This document shows positions 5,913-13,018 of a stretch of DNA of 24,721 nucleotides, one piece after another. Within the stretch, counting starts at the first letter, position 1; the number at the start of each line of letters is the position of its first letter. The position numbers and the translations under genes were made by a program. The stretch comes from a virus. The notes beneath the pieces are model-generated. The model made no database searches. It saw only the letters and a program-made list of their open reading frames with translations, and was not told where the DNA came from. The stretch lies in IMG/VR virus record IMGVR_UViG_3300025853_000614, positions 1 through 24,721 of that record; one strand, written 5' to 3'.

Positions 5913-6057
5913 TGTCTTGCTGTCCGTGATAGACCAGAACGAACGCGCCACAACCATTGCATGACAGATTCGTTTCTATCAGGTGGTTACCCTCATCTGT
6001 CTCGGCGTCATTGTCACCACCCCAGATAAGCCTATCGCCGCAAACCCAGCAGTTCAC
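5899..6057 (-). CDS. Zinc-ribbon miniprotein (52 aa)
   Basis: A 52-residue frame with C3-x-x-C6 at the start (NCWVCGD), IWGGDND, and C33-x-x-C36 (LSCNGCGAFVLVYH). This order of motifs is common in small phage zinc-ribbon proteins found in replication regions. The GTG start overlaps the DUF3310 gene's stop by 4 bp (GTGA), and its own end overlaps the resolvase-like gene. It may bind single-stranded DNA or a replication partner. The exact function is unknown. Confidence 0.75.
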   Translation of the reverse strand: MNCWVCGDRLIWGGDNDAETDEGNHLIETNLSCNGCGAFVLVYHGQQDNDEQ

Positions 6058-6347
6058 AGGTAGCTCTCGATCAGCCAGTCTAAATACTGGCGAGCCTTGC
6101 GGAGGTCATTGATCGTCGCCCCCTTGTGATCGCACCGCCATGTGTACTTCATGACGTTGGCTTTGCAGTGCCCACGGAACTCATCGATCGAGCAAGCCGC
6201 CTTGATAGCGTCAATGCACTCGAGTCGTGGATACTCTGCGTTTTGTGAGGCGTAGTGCCTTGGCTTGGAAACGCGATCCCAATCCTCAGGTGTAGCAGAA
6301 TCCAAGCTCCCGCTGGAGGGACTCGAGGAGTTCTTCTTCTGTCCCAT
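6054..6347 (-). CDS. DUF3310 family protein
   Basis: 97 residues. The family pattern is clear: VSKPRHY, then LECIDAI, a FRGHCKANVMKYTWR segment and DLRKARQYLDWLI near the C-terminus. DUF3310 proteins are frequent in phage replication modules and their biochemical role is not established. ATG at 6347 has GAGGG upstream and removes an unlikely 16-residue extension. The first 62 bp overlap the end of the HNH gene. Confidence 0.85.
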   Translation of the reverse strand: MGQKKNSSSPSSGSLDSATPEDWDRVSKPRHYASQNAEYPRLECIDAIKAACSIDEFRGHCKANVMKYTWRCDHKGATINDLRKARQYLDWLIESYL

Positions 6348-6594
6348 AACGTCCCTCGAACCGTTTCTTGTAGGGGTGTCTAGAGGTATACCCATTGCAG
6401 TCTTCTCCTTCTCTGTGATGGCGATAGCACAGGGGTATCGTCTTTAAATGCGCCCCCGGTTTCGTCTTGCCATCGATGTGATGTATCTCCGCATCCGTGA
6501 AGATCCCAAACTCCCTTTGACACACGACACAGCCGTGATTTGTTATGGCATCCATCCATTCCCGTTCCGCACGGGTTGGACTTCTTGACTTCAT
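6286..6594 (-). CDS. Ref-like HNH nuclease (RecA-dependent nuclease family)
   Basis: 102 residues. A C22-x-x-C25 pair, the AEIHHIDGKTK segment with H38/H39, IPLCYRHHREG (C56, H59, H60) and the family signature SRHPYKKRFEGRYGTEEELL are all visible. They match the Ref/RecA-dependent nuclease family of phage P1, which cuts DNA at RecA-made displacement loops. A role in recombination or host DNA processing is therefore likely. The start at 6594 overlaps the stop of the preceding small gene (ATGA), which settles it. Confidence 0.85.
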   Translation of the reverse strand: MKSRSPTRAEREWMDAITNHGCVVCQREFGIFTDAEIHHIDGKTKPGAHLKTIPLCYRHHREGEDCNGYTSRHPYKKRFEGRYGTEEELLESLQRELGFCYT

Positions 6595-6764
6595 CCTTTT
6601 TCATGTGCCCCCACGTCTTTTAGTGCTCGCTCGTTACGAGCCTTTTGCTTATTGATCAGATCGGCAAAGTGCTCGATTGATCGGCGAATATCTTTGCGCT
6701 GGTGTGCCTCTATCGATTCACGCGCCAGCTCAACCCAGTCTGGTTCAGTGGTTTTCTGAGTCAT
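6591..6764 (-). CDS. Small helical hypothetical protein (57 aa)
   Basis: A 57-residue frame starting MTQKTTEPDWVELARE, highly charged and helical through its length. A strong GGAGGG site lies seven bases before ATG, it overlaps the preceding gene by 20 bp and the Ref-like gene by 4 bp. No family recognised. Its fit and RBS make it a confident gene. Confidence 0.75.
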   Translation of the reverse strand: MTQKTTEPDWVELARESIEAHQRKDIRRSIEHFADLINKQKARNERALKDVGAHEKG

Positions 6765-6966
6765 GCTTTACCCTCCGATATCTAATGAACGTGTTCTTGC
6801 CTTCTCTTTTGTAGGAAACAATCTCAAGCTCTTCGGGAAGAAAGATTTCGTCTCCATGGCGAACAGCAAGTGCGTTTTGTGTCCGACAGAAGTCTGCCTT
6901 CAAGCGATCGTCTCGCTCCCGGATAGCTTCCTGTACCCACTGGGGTATGACTCGATCAGCTCCCAT
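6745..6966 (-). CDS. Small hypothetical protein (73 aa)
   Basis: 73 residues: MGADRVIPQWVQEAIRERDDRL, then a beta-like C-terminal half with basic residues (IVSYKREGKNTFIRYRRV). The start at 6966 overlaps the preceding gene by 11 bp and GGAG lies upstream. A longer ATG at 7074 would overlap that gene heavily and is rejected. No family recognised. Confidence 0.65.
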   Translation of the reverse strand: MGADRVIPQWVQEAIRERDDRLKADFCRTQNALAVRHGDEIFLPEELEIVSYKREGKNTFIRYRRVKHDSENH

Positions 6967-7291
6967 AAACACGCTTCTCCTGTCTGATAGTTGCCATCTG
7001 TGTCTGCCACGTCTTGAACTCGACTTCAGCAGCGAGGAGGTTTGCTTTCGCAGCAGAGATCGCTGCCTTGGCAACGCCCTTGTTCATGCGGGCTTCAAAC
7101 ATCTCCTCTTTGTAGTCGGCATAACGTGTCTGAGCTGCGGCTGTCTTGTGACCCTGAGCCTCAGCCTCTACTTGAAATCGAGCGAAGAGCTTTTTCTCTT
7201 CGGCTTCCTTGACTGCCGCCAGTCGCTCGGCTGTCTCTACTGCGGCTCCTGCCGTACGAATGTTCTCTGCGAACTGCTCTTGTTGAATCAT
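6956..7291 (-). CDS. Alanine-rich helical protein downstream of primase-helicase
   Basis: 111 residues, almost wholly helical, rich in Ala, Glu, Gln and Lys, with a likely coiled coil through most of the length (VEAEAQGHKTAAAQTRY, AKAAISAAKANLLAAEVEF). It overlaps the end of the primase-helicase gene by 4 bp (ATGA) and so is made with it. Proteins of this composition are found beside replication genes in other phages, but no function is known to me. Confidence 0.65.
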   Translation of the reverse strand: MIQQEQFAENIRTAGAAVETAERLAAVKEAEEKKLFARFQVEAEAQGHKTAAAQTRYADYKEEMFEARMNKGVAKAAISAAKANLLAAEVEFKTWQTQMATIRQEKRVYGS

Positions 7292-9123
7292 GCTTTACTC
7301 CATTGAATGTACTTCCGTGGTTTCCCTCCTCGACGCTCGACGTACTGGCAGGTGCCATCGTCGAAGTCGAATCCAATACGTCCCTCGAACTGACCGTTTC
7401 GGTTCTTGAGGACGGTGACCTGAACATCCCACTGCTTGGCTATGTCCTCTTCGGGTTCATCGCCAGTGATGTTGCAGATCTGCATGTGCTCTGCCTTCCG
7501 CTTGTTCTTCCAGATCGAGAAGAAGCTGTCCGCCAAGTCAGTGATCGCACCGGAACCCTTGACATCAAACTTTCCCGGAGCACGACTTTCGTCCTCTTGT
7601 TTGCGCGAGTGCGTGACAAGAAAAACGGTGCAGTTGAAGGCGTTTTTGAACTGGACAATCTTCTCAACAATCTCCTGCTGCTTGCGGTAGTCCTCGTGAC
7701 TACACATACAAGTGAGGCTGTCGATGATGAAGACGCTCACCCCATACCGGCGGTAGGCGTACTCGAAGCACTTGAGCAGGTCTCCGATCTTGGGGTTCAG
7801 GTTGTCGATGTACAGCCACAGGTTGTGAGCCATCCACTCCATGACCTTCGATTGATACTCAGCAGTTGGGTTAGATACAGCGCAAGCCTGTTGAAACATC
7901 CGTCCCAGCAGGTTCTTCGGCGACATCTCCATTGAGGCAACAAGAATCTTCTGGTCCTGCTCAATCGCATTAAGTGAGAGCTGACCAAGAAACATGGTTT
8001 TGCCTGAGCCTGAAAAGCCAACAATGCCGACCAGCTCGCTGGGTCTAAACCGGTAGTCCAGCTCCTCAGTTTTCTCCCAGCCCATGGTGAAGCCACCCGC
8101 ACGGCTGTCCTTATCTAGGAAGTAATCGGCAATGTCCGTGCCAAACTCGGCAACGGAGCGCAGTGTCTCAGGGTCTTGCCACTTGGCATCTTCATAACAC
8201 TTCTGGAGGGCAAACTTAGCTTGCTCAGCCCCGACTTTTTGCAGCAGCTCGTTGATGTCTTTGACCGGCAGTTTGATGCGGATACAGCGATCACCAAGAC
8301 GCTGAGCTATCTCTTTTGCAGCCAGCTCCCCTTGCTCGTCCATGTCTGTCGCGATGACGATCTCATCGAAGCGAGCTAGGTTCTCGTATTCATTAGCAAT
8401 CCACTTGGTTTGCTTTGCTCCCTTGCCACCGCCCGTTGGAACGCTCAGGGCGGGGAATCCTATTTCCGAAGCGGAAATGGCATCCCACTCGCCTTCGGTA
8501 ATCCACACCTGTCGGCTGGCTGGCGGCATGGTGTGCCAACCAAACAGCACGGGCTTCTGATTGCTCTGACCGCACATTCCGGGGTTGCCGTCGTGATCAA
8601 GCGCCTTGTTCTTGATCATCTCGAGGGAACCGTCTGGACTGTAAAAAGGAAAGACAACGTCAAGACCTTTCGATGTCTTGAAAGAGAATATCTTGTGGCG
8701 CTCGATGATCGATGAGCAGTTTTGAAAGCCTCGGTCGAGCATGACCTTTTCCAAAACATCGTTATCTTCGAGCGGCTCAGGTAACTTGGGCGCGACGTAC
8801 GCCTTTGGCTGCGGGGAACGTATCTTCGCGTGGTGCTTCTCTCTGATGTTGCACTCACGACGACCCCATTCCATGGCGTCTTTAATATCCATGCGATGGG
8901 CTTGCATGATCAGGTCAATCATGTCGCCACCCTCGCCGGTAGCGAAGTCTGTCCAGTTACCAGCGCGTTCGCCGTTGAGGTACACGCTCAAAGATCGCCC
9001 TGGCTCCCCCGAAACAGAGCCCACTTTAAACTCTTGCCCTTCGACTCTGCCGTCAGGGAAAAGTGTGTTGCAGAGAGATAGAGCGCGATTGCCCAGCTCC
9101 TGCTTGAGTTCTCGTATATCCAT
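7288..9123 (-). CDS. Twinkle/T7 gp4-like DNA primase-helicase
   Basis: 611 residues. The N-terminal CHC2-like part keeps the fold signature (WTDFATGEGGDMIDLI, residues 57-72) but has no zinc cysteines in the usual places. TOPRIM follows with E210 (ITEGEWDA) and D260/D262 (TDMDEQG). The DnaB-type motor has Walker A GFSGSGKT (369-376), Walker B VFIIDSL (D468) and FLVTHSRK (501-508). It should unwind DNA as a ring; priming activity is less certain without the zinc finger. The start overlaps the preceding stop (TAATG). Confidence 0.93.
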   Translation of the reverse strand: MDIRELKQELGNRALSLCNTLFPDGRVEGQEFKVGSVSGEPGRSLSVYLNGERAGNWTDFATGEGGDMIDLIMQAHRMDIKDAMEWGRRECNIREKHHAKIRSPQPKAYVAPKLPEPLEDNDVLEKVMLDRGFQNCSSIIERHKIFSFKTSKGLDVVFPFYSPDGSLEMIKNKALDHDGNPGMCGQSNQKPVLFGWHTMPPASRQVWITEGEWDAISASEIGFPALSVPTGGGKGAKQTKWIANEYENLARFDEIVIATDMDEQGELAAKEIAQRLGDRCIRIKLPVKDINELLQKVGAEQAKFALQKCYEDAKWQDPETLRSVAEFGTDIADYFLDKDSRAGGFTMGWEKTEELDYRFRPSELVGIVGFSGSGKTMFLGQLSLNAIEQDQKILVASMEMSPKNLLGRMFQQACAVSNPTAEYQSKVMEWMAHNLWLYIDNLNPKIGDLLKCFEYAYRRYGVSVFIIDSLTCMCSHEDYRKQQEIVEKIVQFKNAFNCTVFLVTHSRKQEDESRAPGKFDVKGSGAITDLADSFFSIWKNKRKAEHMQICNITGDEPEEDIAKQWDVQVTVLKNRNGQFEGRIGFDFDDGTCQYVERRGGKPRKYIQWSKA

Positions 9124-9788
9124 TAAATTATCAACTCGGTAGCCACGTCTCGCTTACACCGGCGATAGGGTTCATAGGTGTGATCACCAATCCCTTTCCA
9201 GTTCCTGTTGATGGTGACTTCGATAACTTCGTCAGCCGAATAGCCACGACGGTGCAGTGACTCCAGCTTGTTCTTAGACTGCGAAACGGTTTGCTGCTTG
9301 AACGGACGGTTTTTGTTGGCTTCCGCCTTGTAGTCGATCCATCGGTTCCAAAACGGTTGAGAGCAGAACGTGGGGCACTGCTCGTAGAATTTCTCACGCC
9401 AAGTGAGATCTTTTTCTTTGTTTTGGTTAGTGTTTTGTAAATTATTAGTACTTAGTAGTGTCCGTTTCACCGCCTCCCGTTTATCCGGGACCCCGGTTTT
9501 GGACACTTTCCATACTCTCTTGCTAAACGACCCATCTTGATTTCTGGGCTGATTGCAATCGACGTAACCTAATTCAGCGAGCGTGGTGAGGAGGCGAACA
9601 ATCTTGTTACGGCTGCAACCAAACCTTTCTGCTAACTGGGACGGTACGACGACCCATGTCTCGGGGAGGTGATGTAAGTAACAGAGCAGACCTAGACCAC
9701 TTGCATCTAGTCGATTGTCACGCATGACCTTGTTCAGGACGATCGTGAAATCGTTAGCGGTGTCACCCATTCTTGCCCCCAAATCCAT
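9123..9788 (-). CDS. Winged-helix replication initiator / helicase-loader-like protein
   Basis: 221 residues. The N-terminal half is a winged HTH (SQLAERFGCSRNKIVRLLTTLAELGYV, residues about 51-77). A polar Asn/Lys/Gln linker (about 115-126) leads to a C-terminal helical domain (FWNRWIDYKAEANKNRPFK...GYSADEVIEVTI) of the kind that binds helicase in phage replication proteins. It is the first gene of the leftward operon and lies directly upstream of the primase-helicase. ATG at 9770, preceded by GGGGG, is an alternative start. The DNA encoding the linker is AT-rich and may hold the origin. Confidence 0.75.
   Translation of the reverse strand: MDLGARMGDTANDFTIVLNKVMRDNRLDASGLGLLCYLHHLPETWVVVPSQLAERFGCSRNKIVRLLTTLAELGYVDCNQPRNQDGSFSKRVWKVSKTGVPDKREAVKRTLLSTNNLQNTNQNKEKDLTWREKFYEQCPTFCSQPFWNRWIDYKAEANKNRPFKQQTVSQSKNKLESLHRRGYSADEVIEVTINRNWKGIGDHTYEPYRRCKRDVATELII
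9405..9507. other. Candidate replication origin inside the initiator gene
   Basis: The linker-coding part of the initiator gene is AT-rich (about 9408-9456) and lies beside an inverted repeat AGTGTCC (9457-9463) / GGACACT (9501-9507) that encloses the palindrome CCGGG-AC-CCCGG (9485-9496). Lambda has its origin at the equivalent place in gene O. This is an analogy: no clear set of iterons is seen. Confidence 0.3.
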
Positions 9789-9800
9789 GGTGAGTGAGCC

Positions 9801-9829
9801 ACATTATTCCTACTGAATCGGGAAGTCAA
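9801..9829 (-). promoter_or_regulatory. Candidate leftward promoter of the replication operon
   Basis: Read leftward, TTGACT (9829-9824) is followed after 17 bp by TAATGT (9806-9801), or after 15 bp by AATAAT (9808-9803). One copy of the 12-bp operator-like repeat lies in the spacer and a second lies just upstream of the -35 box, so repressor binding would block it. Confidence 0.5.
9812..9823 (+). promoter_or_regulatory. Operator-like repeat 1
   Basis: ACTGAATCGGGA, one of three copies of the pattern (A/G)(C/T)TGAATC(G/T)G(G/T)A in the divergent region. It lies between the -35 and -10 of the candidate leftward promoter. Confidence 0.45.
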
Positions 9830-9833
9830 CAGG

Positions 9834-9845
9834 GTTGAATCGGTA
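9834..9845 (+). promoter_or_regulatory. Operator-like repeat 2
   Basis: GTTGAATCGGTA, 22 bp from copy 1 (about two helical turns) and in the same orientation, just upstream of the leftward -35 box. Confidence 0.45.
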
Positions 9846-9865
9846 TTTAAATCGAAACCACTGGA

Positions 9866-9875
9866 TGTAATTACA
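9866..9875. repeat. 10-bp perfect palindrome in the divergent control region
   Basis: TGTAATTACA reads the same on both strands and lies between the two candidate promoters. GGTATTT (9842-9848) and AAATACC (9884-9890) form a wider inverted pair around it with a slightly different centre. Either could be the binding site of a dimeric regulator. Confidence 0.4.
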
Positions 9876-9878
9876 GCA

Positions 9879-9907
9879 TTTCCAAATACCAACTGAATCT
9901 GTATATT
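9879..9907 (+). promoter_or_regulatory. Candidate rightward promoter of the repressor gene
   Basis: TTTCCA (9879-9884), a 17-bp spacer and TATATT (9902-9907), 32 bp before the repressor ATG. Operator-like copy 3 overlaps the -10 box, which would allow autoregulation. Confidence 0.4.
9892..9903 (+). promoter_or_regulatory. Operator-like repeat 3
   Basis: ACTGAATCTGTA, the third copy of the 12-bp pattern, overlapping the candidate rightward -10 box. Confidence 0.45.
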
Positions 9908-9939
9908 CCGGTTTCCACACTCTAAAACAAGGATCGACA

Positions 9940-10401
9940 ATGGAAATTTCTAAAGAGCAACGCGCTCTTTATTTTGAACGCAAGTGCCGCGAGGCGGGCT
10001 ATCGGGACTGGGGCAAAACCCAGAACCTTGCTCGAGACCTCGGGGTATCACACGGTCAGGTGTCTAACTGGCAATCTGGCGCACTTCCTCGGGGACACGA
10101 TGAAATATGGCGTGTAGCCGAACACCTAAATATCGACATCATGGAATGGATTTACGGTGTCGAACACAAAAGCGACGTTTTAGACGAAAAAAAATTAGCC
10201 GCATGTTTACGTCTTTTGAAGGCGGTTGAGCGCGGGGACGACGCGGAAATGACGCCTAGTCAGTTTGCAAGACTCACTCTCTTAGCCTACAAAGATGAAG
10301 TCAGCGGTACAGCTATGCTTGCCAAGCTGGGTTCCGAAATAAGTAATATTGAAAGTGAAAGTGAAAATGAAAATGATGGGGTGGTGGTAAATGGATTGTG
10401 A
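9940..10401 (+). CDS. Helix-turn-helix phage repressor (CI-like position, no protease domain)
   Basis: 153 residues. An N-terminal HTH is visible at about residues 22-50 (WGKTQNLARDLGVSHGQVSNWQSGALP). The C-terminal part is helical and too short for a LexA/CI self-cleavage domain, and the Ser-Lys catalytic pair is not evident, so induction must work differently from lambda CI. The RBS AAGGA precedes ATG. It is divergent from the replication operon across a repeat-rich control region, which is the usual place of a lysogeny repressor. Its 3' end has four hexamer repeats and overlaps the next gene by 11 bp. Confidence 0.75.
   Translation: MEISKEQRALYFERKCREAGYRDWGKTQNLARDLGVSHGQVSNWQSGALPRGHDEIWRVAEHLNIDIMEWIYGVEHKSDVLDEKKLAACLRLLKAVERGDDAEMTPSQFARLTLLAYKDEVSGTAMLAKLGSEISNIESESENENDGVVVNGL
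10351..10374 (+). repeat. Four tandem hexamers at the end of the repressor gene
   Basis: (GAAAGT)x2 followed by (GAAAAT)x2 encode an acidic Glu/Ser/Asn tail. A change in copy number would keep the frame and change only tail length. It lies 16 bp before the start of the next gene. Confidence 0.7.
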
Positions 10402-10918
10402 GGTACATGGAAAAGAGCTGAGAAATGATGCTTACTGGCTTGATAAGCTATGGAAAAGGCTCGCGTCGGGAGACGAGCCAGAGAACAAGAAGTTAAAAAA
10501 CGCTGCGGTGAATTCACCACTGCTCAACTTCAAGGACGGAATCTTAATCGGTGCCGTCAGCAATGATTTGAAAACCCGGTGGCGTGACGAGCCCACAATC
10601 GCATCTATTAGAGCACACGGTTATGATCCAGAAGCGGACATGCTGACCCAGCTACGCTTTAGGAACCCAGAGATATACAAAGGTTTTGTACAAGCCATTC
10701 ATACAGTGCTGGCAACCAACGAGCCGGTCGTCACTTTGATACATGAAGCGGAACCAAAGCCTCGCCTTCTGTATTGCAAGTTGACTCCTTACGAGGGTGG
10801 CGTCTGGTGGCTGTGCATCGACCTGGCTAGATTTGGTCATGCAATGTCAAGCCATAACTTTTCGGTTATTGAAGAGTTCAGCGAGTCAATCGGATGGTCT
10901 AAAAAGAAACAAGGTTAA
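10391..10918 (+). CDS. PAS-like protein co-transcribed with the repressor (tentative)
   Basis: 175 residues. The middle to C-terminal part has the layout of a PAS domain: a GYDPEADMLTQLR helix region, a helix ending in ATNEPVVTLIHE, then strands LLYCKLTPYEGGVWWLCIDL. No ligand-binding or enzymatic motif is recognised. It overlaps the repressor gene by 11 bp and is followed by a strong terminator, so it forms a two-gene unit with the repressor. It could be an anti-repressor or a sensor that sets lysis or lysogeny. The PAS assignment is by eye only. Confidence 0.5.
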   Translation: MDCEVHGKELRNDAYWLDKLWKRLASGDEPENKKLKNAAVNSPLLNFKDGILIGAVSNDLKTRWRDEPTIASIRAHGYDPEADMLTQLRFRNPEIYKGFVQAIHTVLATNEPVVTLIHEAEPKPRLLYCKLTPYEGGVWWLCIDLARFGHAMSSHNFSVIEEFSESIGWSKKKQG

Positions 10919-10932
10919 AAACCCAGAAAACG

Positions 10933-10975
10933 TCACCCTCGATCACCATTTGGTGTTGACAGGGTGATTTTTTTT
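10933..10975 (+). terminator. Strong rho-independent terminator
   Basis: TCACCCT (10933-10939) pairs with AGGGTGA (10961-10967), followed by eight T. A second hairpin (CACC...GGTG, 10944-10955) sits in the loop. It ends the repressor/PAS-like operon. Confidence 0.85.
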
Positions 10976-10984
10976 GCCCATATT
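10956..10984 (+). promoter_or_regulatory. Candidate promoter of the recombination operon, overlapping the terminator
   Basis: A perfect -35 box TTGACA (10956-10961) lies in the terminator's loop and 3' arm, followed after 17 bp by CATATT (10979-10984). Transcription would start near 10991, about 27 bp before the ERF start. The -10 box is weak. Confidence 0.5.
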
Positions 10985-11017
10985 CACATCTCAATATGCA
11001 AAACATGGATAGTGAAC

Positions 11018-11665
11018 ATGGAAATGTCTCCGACTCAGGACGTCCAAACGCCCGGTCTTCTCGATGCAATGCTCAAGTGGCATACCGACGCCACAATCCT
11101 AGCCGCAAAAGACAAAGCCGCCTTCGGAAAGTACGTGAAGTACGAAGTCATCAAGGCTGAAGTCACACCTCTTTTACATTCACTTGGCTTGTTCGCCCAT
11201 CATATCTCGCACCCCGTACAAGGCGGTGTCGCTGTAGAGACTGTGATCTATCACACGAGCGGCGGGCGCATGTCTGGTGGGATCGTTAAGGTTCCGCCTA
11301 GTAAACCAAGTGAGGCGCAGTACGGAGCTGCCTTAACGTATGCCAAGCGCTTCTCTTTAGTTTTGGCGCTAGGTCTCGGCGGCGATAAGGATGCCATCGA
11401 GCACAAGACTTCAGTGTCCCTCGAGGACGAGATCACCGATGACGATTACGAGCCGGTGCCAGAGGCGGCAAAGCCAGCTAAGAAAGAGCCGAACGCAACT
11501 GAGATTAAAAATCGGTTGTTCAATGAAGCCAAGGTGGTTGAAGCAAAGACTGCAACCGAAGCGAAAAAGCGATTCACCAAGTACGAAAGCGGAATGCGAG
11601 CCAGAGGACTAGAAGTCGATCGCACCAAGTTCGATGAGTGGCTCAAGGAGAAATTCAGTGCATGA
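11018..11665 (+). CDS. erf: ERF-family single-strand annealing protein
   Basis: 215 residues. The ERF core is clear: a GLFAHHISHPVQGGVAVET strand region and the signature AQYGAALTYAKRFSLVLALGL (residues 100-120), followed by an acidic, Lys/Glu-rich C-terminal tail. ERF proteins anneal complementary single strands and work with a 5'-3' exonuclease, which is the next gene here. ATG at 11018 is chosen because the region before it holds the promoter; GTG at 10964 would read through the terminator. The ribosome-binding site is weak (GGATAGTG). Confidence 0.85.
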   Translation: MEMSPTQDVQTPGLLDAMLKWHTDATILAAKDKAAFGKYVKYEVIKAEVTPLLHSLGLFAHHISHPVQGGVAVETVIYHTSGGRMSGGIVKVPPSKPSEAQYGAALTYAKRFSLVLALGLGGDKDAIEHKTSVSLEDEITDDDYEPVPEAAKPAKKEPNATEIKNRLFNEAKVVEAKTATEAKKRFTKYESGMRARGLEVDRTKFDEWLKEKFSA

Positions 11666-12677
11666 GCAGGGAAGCCAAGAGTGGCTAGATGAACGCAAGA
11701 ACAAGCTGACTGCGTCTACCATCGCGGTGCTTGAGGACAAACACCCACACCTTACAAAGGAAAAGTTTGTCCGACAAAAGGTACGCGACATCTGTGGTTG
11801 TGAGAACGAGTTTGAAATCGTTCCGGCAATGGAGCATGGAACTGCTATGGAGCCGGTTGCTCGTGACTACCTAGAGTACCTTAGGGGTTATGAAGTGGAG
11901 GAAACGGGTCTGGTTGTACATCCAGAGTACCCCTTCATAGCTGCTAGTCCCGATGGGTTGGTTGGTTTATCAGGGTGCATCGAGATCAAGTGTCCCTACC
12001 CGAAGTACAACAAAGAGCCGTACAGCATCTTTGATGATAAGAAGGCTATGTACCTGTGGCAGGTTTACCTCCAGATGGAGTGCCTTGAAGTCGATTGGTG
12101 CGATTTTATTTGTTACCTCGCCGATAACGATGCTGCCACACCTAAGGTCAAGATTGAGCGCGTTGATCGAGTGAAAGGCTGGCTAAATGAGAACGTGCCC
12201 GGAAAGCTTTTGCCGGAGCCTGCCGCCGGAACAGTTCAACGTATTAGCCTGTACGAAGCATGGTTCGATCACATTCAAACTATCGCTGCCGATGAGGAGC
12301 TGCGACAGGAGTACATCAAGCCAGCTCAAGACGACGTAATGAAGGTCAAGCCCACCAAAGAGATGGAGGAGCTTAGCTTTCTACAGCGACGACTCGCTGA
12401 GCTACAAGAGACTTACCACGACGACCTCGAAGAGATCGCTGCGATCAAAAAGAAATCTGATGCGCTGAAAAAAAGTATCGCTGACCAATACCAATGCTCC
12501 GTAACAGACGGACTGGTCACCGTTCAGCTCATCAATCGAACCCCAACCATTGACTATCGCAAAGCCTACGAATTTCTAGGCGGAGATCAGGCGGTTCTCG
12601 ATCGAGGCGGCTCACCCGAGACGTTTCGTCGAGAGAACAACAACCGTCAAATCAACATCAAATATGGAGCTATTTAA
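11658..12677 (+). CDS. YqaJ / lambda-exonuclease-family recombination nuclease
   Basis: 339 residues. The N-terminal QGSQEW and LTAST match the family. Catalytic residues are E65 (GTAMEPVA), D99 (AASPDGL) and E109-x-K111 (CIEIKCP), as in lambda exonuclease. It should digest one strand of duplex DNA 5'-3' and hand the other to the ERF protein. The C-terminal third is an extra helical region with a coiled coil (about 235-275). GTG at 11658 has AAGGAG seven bases upstream and overlaps the ERF gene by 8 bp. Confidence 0.9.
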   Translation: MHEQGSQEWLDERKNKLTASTIAVLEDKHPHLTKEKFVRQKVRDICGCENEFEIVPAMEHGTAMEPVARDYLEYLRGYEVEETGLVVHPEYPFIAASPDGLVGLSGCIEIKCPYPKYNKEPYSIFDDKKAMYLWQVYLQMECLEVDWCDFICYLADNDAATPKVKIERVDRVKGWLNENVPGKLLPEPAAGTVQRISLYEAWFDHIQTIAADEELRQEYIKPAQDDVMKVKPTKEMEELSFLQRRLAELQETYHDDLEEIAAIKKKSDALKKSIADQYQCSVTDGLVTVQLINRTPTIDYRKAYEFLGGDQAVLDRGGSPETFRRENNNRQINIKYGAI

Positions 12678-13006
12678 TGAGCGACTTCCAACCGAAGCCG
12701 AACACTGGCAAAGCGTGGCTCACGTCACGAGACGACAAGCTGCGTGAACATGAACGTCTCACTCAGTATGACTGGTACAACGACATGTCAAAAGAAGAGC
12801 AAGGCATGAAGATCCCGACACACTCAGGGAACCTTCACGTCGAGACCGATGCTGGTCTGCTGGCTCTTGGCATCACCGTGTGCAAGGAAACTAACCGAGC
12901 AGGTAACGAGCAGCTCGCCCTCAGGGTCTGGCAGAAAAAAGCTAAGACCGATGATGGTGTAGTGCAAACCTCTAAGCCCGTCTTAGAGGACGACCTGCCA
13001 TTTTAA
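12677..13006 (+). CDS. Putative single-stranded DNA-binding protein
   Basis: 109 residues. The C-terminus (LEDDLPF) is the acidic, phenylalanine-ended tip typical of SSB proteins, which binds replication partners. The core (THSGNLHVETDAGLLALGITV) could be an OB-like fold but does not match a classic SSB by eye. It follows the exonuclease with a TAATG overlap, a place often taken by SSB in phage recombination operons. The assignment rests on tail and position. Confidence 0.6.
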   Translation: MSDFQPKPNTGKAWLTSRDDKLREHERLTQYDWYNDMSKEEQGMKIPTHSGNLHVETDAGLLALGITVCKETNRAGNEQLALRVWQKKAKTDDGVVQTSKPVLEDDLPF

Positions 13007-13018
13007 GGGACACCATTT

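Noticed and set aside
6380-6604. 74-codon leftward frame with GGGGG before its ATG
   Set aside because: It overlaps the Ref-like HNH gene in another frame. The HNH start is fixed by the ATGA overlap with the preceding gene, and the frame lacks any domain.
7303-7935. 210-codon rightward frame
   Set aside because: It lies wholly antisense to the motor domain of the primase-helicase, which has all expected motifs, and it has no ribosome-binding site or recognisable domain.
10964-11017. 18-codon extension of the ERF protein
   Set aside because: It starts in the 3' arm of a terminator and lies before the likely transcription start.
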